Part shown: positions 43,480 through 45,406 of the stretch, piece by piece | How the letters are laid out: each line of letters begins with the position of its first letter | How positions within the stretch are numbered: the first letter of the stretch is position 1 | Assembly (NCBI GenBank): GCA_017436645.1 | Contig: JAFSCR010000005.1 | Span: 1 to 45,406, forward strand | Source of the DNA: Clostridia bacterium | GTDB taxonomy: Bacteria > Bacillota > Clostridia > UMGS1883 > UMGS1540 | Reading direction: 5' to 3' | Length of the DNA: 45,406 nucleotides | Notes under the pieces: generated by a model | What the model saw: only the letters and a program-made list of their open reading frames with translations | What the model was told of the DNA's origin: nothing | Database searches by the model: none | Position numbers and translations under genes: made by a program

Positions 43480-44274
43480 ATGATTAAAGTATTCGGTCGC
43501 TTATTGTGCGTCCCCGAAAACGAAAAAATGCTGGGATATGTGGATGACAACCTTGTAGAAACCCGTAAATTCAAGATTACAGACCCTGCCCTTCATTCGT
43601 TTTCTTTTAAACTTGAGCTTGAAAACGGCTCTTTTATAAACATCATGGATCTTCCCGGAGAAATGGAGGACGACGCCCTCATTCTCACCTGGCAGGTTCC
43701 TGCATCCTGTCTAAGATTTGCCGGCCCTCTTTTTGCACAGCTTCGTGCCTTTAATGATGAGGATATGGTCTGGCATAGTGATATTGCGGAATTCTCTGTC
43801 TGCCGGAGTCTTCAGGCTGAAAAACAGCTCCCCCATTTTGTGCCGACAGAATTTGCTGAAATGGAAAAAAGAATGACTGAAATTCTGCGTTCCGCAGAGG
43901 ATGCATCGCTTTCAACAGAGACTTTCTTAAATGCGGCCAAAGATGCCTCCCAATCGGCAGAAGCTGCCGCAGGCGAAGCTGCCTCCTTTTCGGAAACCTA
44001 TTTTGCCTCTGCCGCAGCCTGTAAAAACAGTGTTGCAAAAGCCGGCGAAATATTAGGGCAGATAAAGGTGCTTGAAAAAGCAATTAAAACCACACAGGAA
44101 AGCATTGAAAAAATGCAGGGGGACACCTACGACGCCTTAAGGGGTGCAGAAAAATTTGCGTTGGAAAGTCGAACACATTTCGAAAACATCAAAGCATCCT
44201 TAGGCGACTTGCATGAAGCCCTTGATGCCGTCCTCACACTTGAAAACGCTTATATGGGAGGTGCGGCTCTATGA
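43480..44274 (+). CDS. Phage tail-fibre/baseplate upper-protein-like protein
   Basis: This 264-residue protein has an N-terminal beta domain (about 1-105) with KITDPALHSFSFKLELENGS, ALILTWQVPASCLRFAGPLF and AQLRAFNDEDMVWHSDIAEF. The pattern resembles BppU/DUF2479-like N-terminal domains of Firmicute phage tail proteins. An alanine/serine-rich helical shaft (about 120-235) with AEAAAGEAASFSE and a coiled-coil end follows. I choose ATG at 43480: GGAGGA lies 7 bases before it, though the frame is open upstream to 43282. It overlaps the next gene by ATGA. No capsid, lysis, integrase or other tail gene is beside it. Confidence 0.65.
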   Translation: MIKVFGRLLCVPENEKMLGYVDDNLVETRKFKITDPALHSFSFKLELENGSFINIMDLPGEMEDDALILTWQVPASCLRFAGPLFAQLRAFNDEDMVWHSDIAEFSVCRSLQAEKQLPHFVPTEFAEMEKRMTEILRSAEDASLSTETFLNAAKDASQSAEAAAGEAASFSETYFASAAACKNSVAKAGEILGQIKVLEKAIKTTQESIEKMQGDTYDALRGAEKFALESRTHFENIKASLGDLHEALDAVLTLENAYMGGAAL

Positions 44275-44981
44275 CACCTTCTGAAAAACTGACACAAATT
44301 GCAGAGAATGTGCCGAAAGTATACGAAGCAGGAAAGAAATCGGAATATGATGCGTTTTGGGATTCCTACCAACAGAACGGAAACCGTAAACATTATGGCG
44401 TTGCTTTCGGTGGCAAAGGGTGGAACGAACATACGTTAAAGCCAAAGTATGACATTAAACCCACATCGGCATATATGATGTTTTATCAGTTGGAAGCCGG
44501 TGCAAACATAGACTTGGTAAAAATTGAAGAAGAGTGCGGTATCACATTTGATTTTAGCGAATGTACAGACTTCCAATATCTTGCATATACCTCTGGCGTT
44601 TTAAGGTTTGGCATAATAGACACACGAGCAAAAGGGGCGTTTGCACAGTTTTTGGGAAACAGCAGTACGCTACATACCGTAAAAAAATTGATTTTGAAGG
44701 ATGACGGCTCCCAGACAATATCAAATGCGAGTTGGTTTCTTCCAAACAGTTTGGTGAACATAGAAGTCGAAGGCAAACTCGGCTATAGTGTGAGGTGCGT
44801 TAGTGCAAATATGACAAAGGCAAGTATTGCAAGCCTTATAAATGCTTTATACGAAGGAAGTGCAGGACAAACACTAACACTTTCCAAATCAGCAGTAAAC
44901 AAAACCTTTGGCGGCGTAGACGATGAAGAATGGAAATCACTTGTTGACACAAAACCGAATTGGACCATATCGCTTATATAA
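44271..44981 (+). CDS. Phage-type tail protein with LRR-like (BspA-like) surface region
   Basis: This 236-residue protein has an N-terminal helix region with KSEYDAFWDSYQQNGNRKHY and FGGKGWNEHTLKPKYDIKPT, a pattern I associate with tail-associated proteins of Firmicute prophages. The middle (about 75-200) repeats motifs like TFDFSECTDFQYLAYTSGVL and SNASWFLPNSLVNIEVEG, resembling BspA-type leucine-rich repeats. This could form a receptor-binding or adhesive surface. The start overlaps the preceding stop by four bases, so the two are made together. Confidence 0.62.
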   Translation: MTPSEKLTQIAENVPKVYEAGKKSEYDAFWDSYQQNGNRKHYGVAFGGKGWNEHTLKPKYDIKPTSAYMMFYQLEAGANIDLVKIEEECGITFDFSECTDFQYLAYTSGVLRFGIIDTRAKGAFAQFLGNSSTLHTVKKLILKDDGSQTISNASWFLPNSLVNIEVEGKLGYSVRCVSANMTKASIASLINALYEGSAGQTLTLSKSAVNKTFGGVDDEEWKSLVDTKPNWTISLI

Positions 44982-44991
44982 GGAGGGTAAT

Positions 44992-45153
44992 ATGAGAGAA
45001 TATATTGACGCCCGTGAAGGGCATGTGATGACAAACGGCGAGATATTCGGCAAAAGAATCTATCTGGCCGAAGGCATGGATAAATTCGCTTTTTATGAAA
45101 TTAGCGATACAGAATATGAGGCTATTATGCAAAGCGAAGAGGAAGATCAATAA
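44992..45153 (+). CDS. Small tail-module protein of unknown function
   Basis: This 53-residue protein (MREYIDAREGHVMTNGEIFG and then KRIYLAEGMDKFAFYEISDT) ends in an acidic tail YEAIMQSEEEDQ. AAGGAGG precedes the ATG at 44992, which I prefer to the open frame upstream inside the previous gene. Similar short proteins follow tail-fibre genes in Clostridial phages; function not known. It is the last gene of the three-gene unit, ending at a strong terminator. Confidence 0.65.
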   Translation: MREYIDAREGHVMTNGEIFGKRIYLAEGMDKFAFYEISDTEYEAIMQSEEEDQ

Positions 45154-45179
45154 AAAGAGGGCATATGCCCTCTTTTTTA
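45152..45179. terminator. Bidirectional terminator after the tail-like module
   Basis: AAAAAGAGGGCATATGCCCTCTTTTT (split: AAAAAGAGGGCAT and ATGCCCTCTTTTT) is a perfect 26-base palindrome at 45152-45177, flanked by T-runs on each strand. It serves the tail-like unit and the convergent S4-protein gene. Confidence 0.9.
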
Positions 45180-45406
45180 GTTATCCTCTAAAATTTTGAA
45201 CATGGTAGCTGCGTTTTCTTTCGTGGCGTGCTCATTTAAGGAAAGCACCTCAGCACGTACCATTTTTTCACCAAAACCGATTTCGATGATGTCCCCCACC
45301 TTGACTTCTGCGCCGGGTTTTACCACCTTATCGCCGATTTTCACACGGCCTCCGCTGCAGGCCTCGCTGGCTACCGTCCGCCTTTTGATAAGACGGGACA
45401 CTTTTA
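45177..45406 (-). CDS. S4-domain RNA-binding protein, C-terminal part (cut by window edge)
   Basis: The visible frame reads KVSRLIKRRTVASEACSGGR and KIGDKVVKPGAEVKVGDIIE, then IGFGEKMVRAEVLSL. This is an S4 domain of the Hsp15/YabO-like group, small proteins that bind 50S ribosomes or stalled complexes. The expected start MRLDKFL lies just outside the window, since the frame is open to 45406; the GTG at 45401 falls inside the domain. About 76 of an expected 80-85 residues are seen. Confidence 0.87.
   Translation of the reverse strand, partial: KVSRLIKRRTVASEACSGGRVKIGDKVVKPGAEVKVGDIIEIGFGEKMVRAEVLSLNEHATKENAATMFKILEDN

Overview
The window comes from the chromosome of a low-to-moderate G+C, Gram-positive, anaerobic-type Firmicute, most likely class Clostridia. 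The evidence is a monoderm gene set (DivIVA, SepF, SecG, LspA, GatCAB, a DUF1540 protein, a radical-SAM DUF512 protein, MEP-pathway IspD/IspF), strong AGGAGG ribosome sites, TTG and GTG starts, and many near-consensus TTGACA-17-TATAAT promoters. A genus cannot be fixed from the sequence alone.

Region 1 (1 to about 6450) is an AT-rich accessory segment ending exactly at the 3' end of guaA. It holds a LytTR-type response regulator cut by the window edge, a TetR gene that has lost its DNA-binding half, a relaxase fragment, a five-gene catabolic-looking cassette and a 5'-truncated MobC-like gene. The cassette consists of a GH30 glycosidase, a PIG3-like reductase, a divergent type I dehydroquinase-family protein, an SDR and a divergent AraC regulator. 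The last 12 bases of guaA match the core recognised by guaA-specific integrases, and repeated AAAGTG/CACTTT motifs lie beside it, so this looks like the right end of an eroded integrative element. The cassette is the most novel part of the window: its enzymes suggest glycoside hydrolysis followed by oxidation, dehydration and reduction of a polyol or hydroaromatic ring, but the substrate is unknown.

Region 2 (6451-21100) is housekeeping, mostly on the minus strand: guaA (synthetase domain only), yitT (plus strand), gatC-gatA-gatB behind a metallophosphoesterase, a DUF1540 gene (plus), carD-ispD-ispF-pgi-P-loop protein-thrC as one likely operon from a consensus promoter, and trxA-prmA-rsmE-HAD phosphatase-ung as another.

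Region 3 (21234-28017) is a plus-strand run: secG, an intergenic long hairpin, a shortened RNase R, smpB, DUF512, der, plsY, gpsA. It couples secretion, RNA decay and trans-translation, ribosome assembly and phospholipid synthesis, with several 4-base overlaps, and ends at a bidirectional terminator.

Region 4 (28050-42924) is a long minus-strand run read from a consensus promoter at 42896-42924: Sm_multidrug_ex membrane protein, metK, a small membrane protein, recD2, comF, miaA, a HlyD-like protein, yggS, sepF, divIVA, ileS, lspA, an RluA-family gene, then, after an internal terminator, a histidine phosphatase and a DUF362 ferredoxin protein. It joins SAM supply, tRNA modification, division-site proteins and translation.

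Region 5 (42925-45406) has an initiator tRNA-fMet gene with a consensus promoter and terminator, then an isolated three-gene plus-strand locus resembling phage tail-fibre genes without any other phage gene, closed by a strong palindromic terminator, and finally the 3' part of an S4-domain RNA-binding protein gene.
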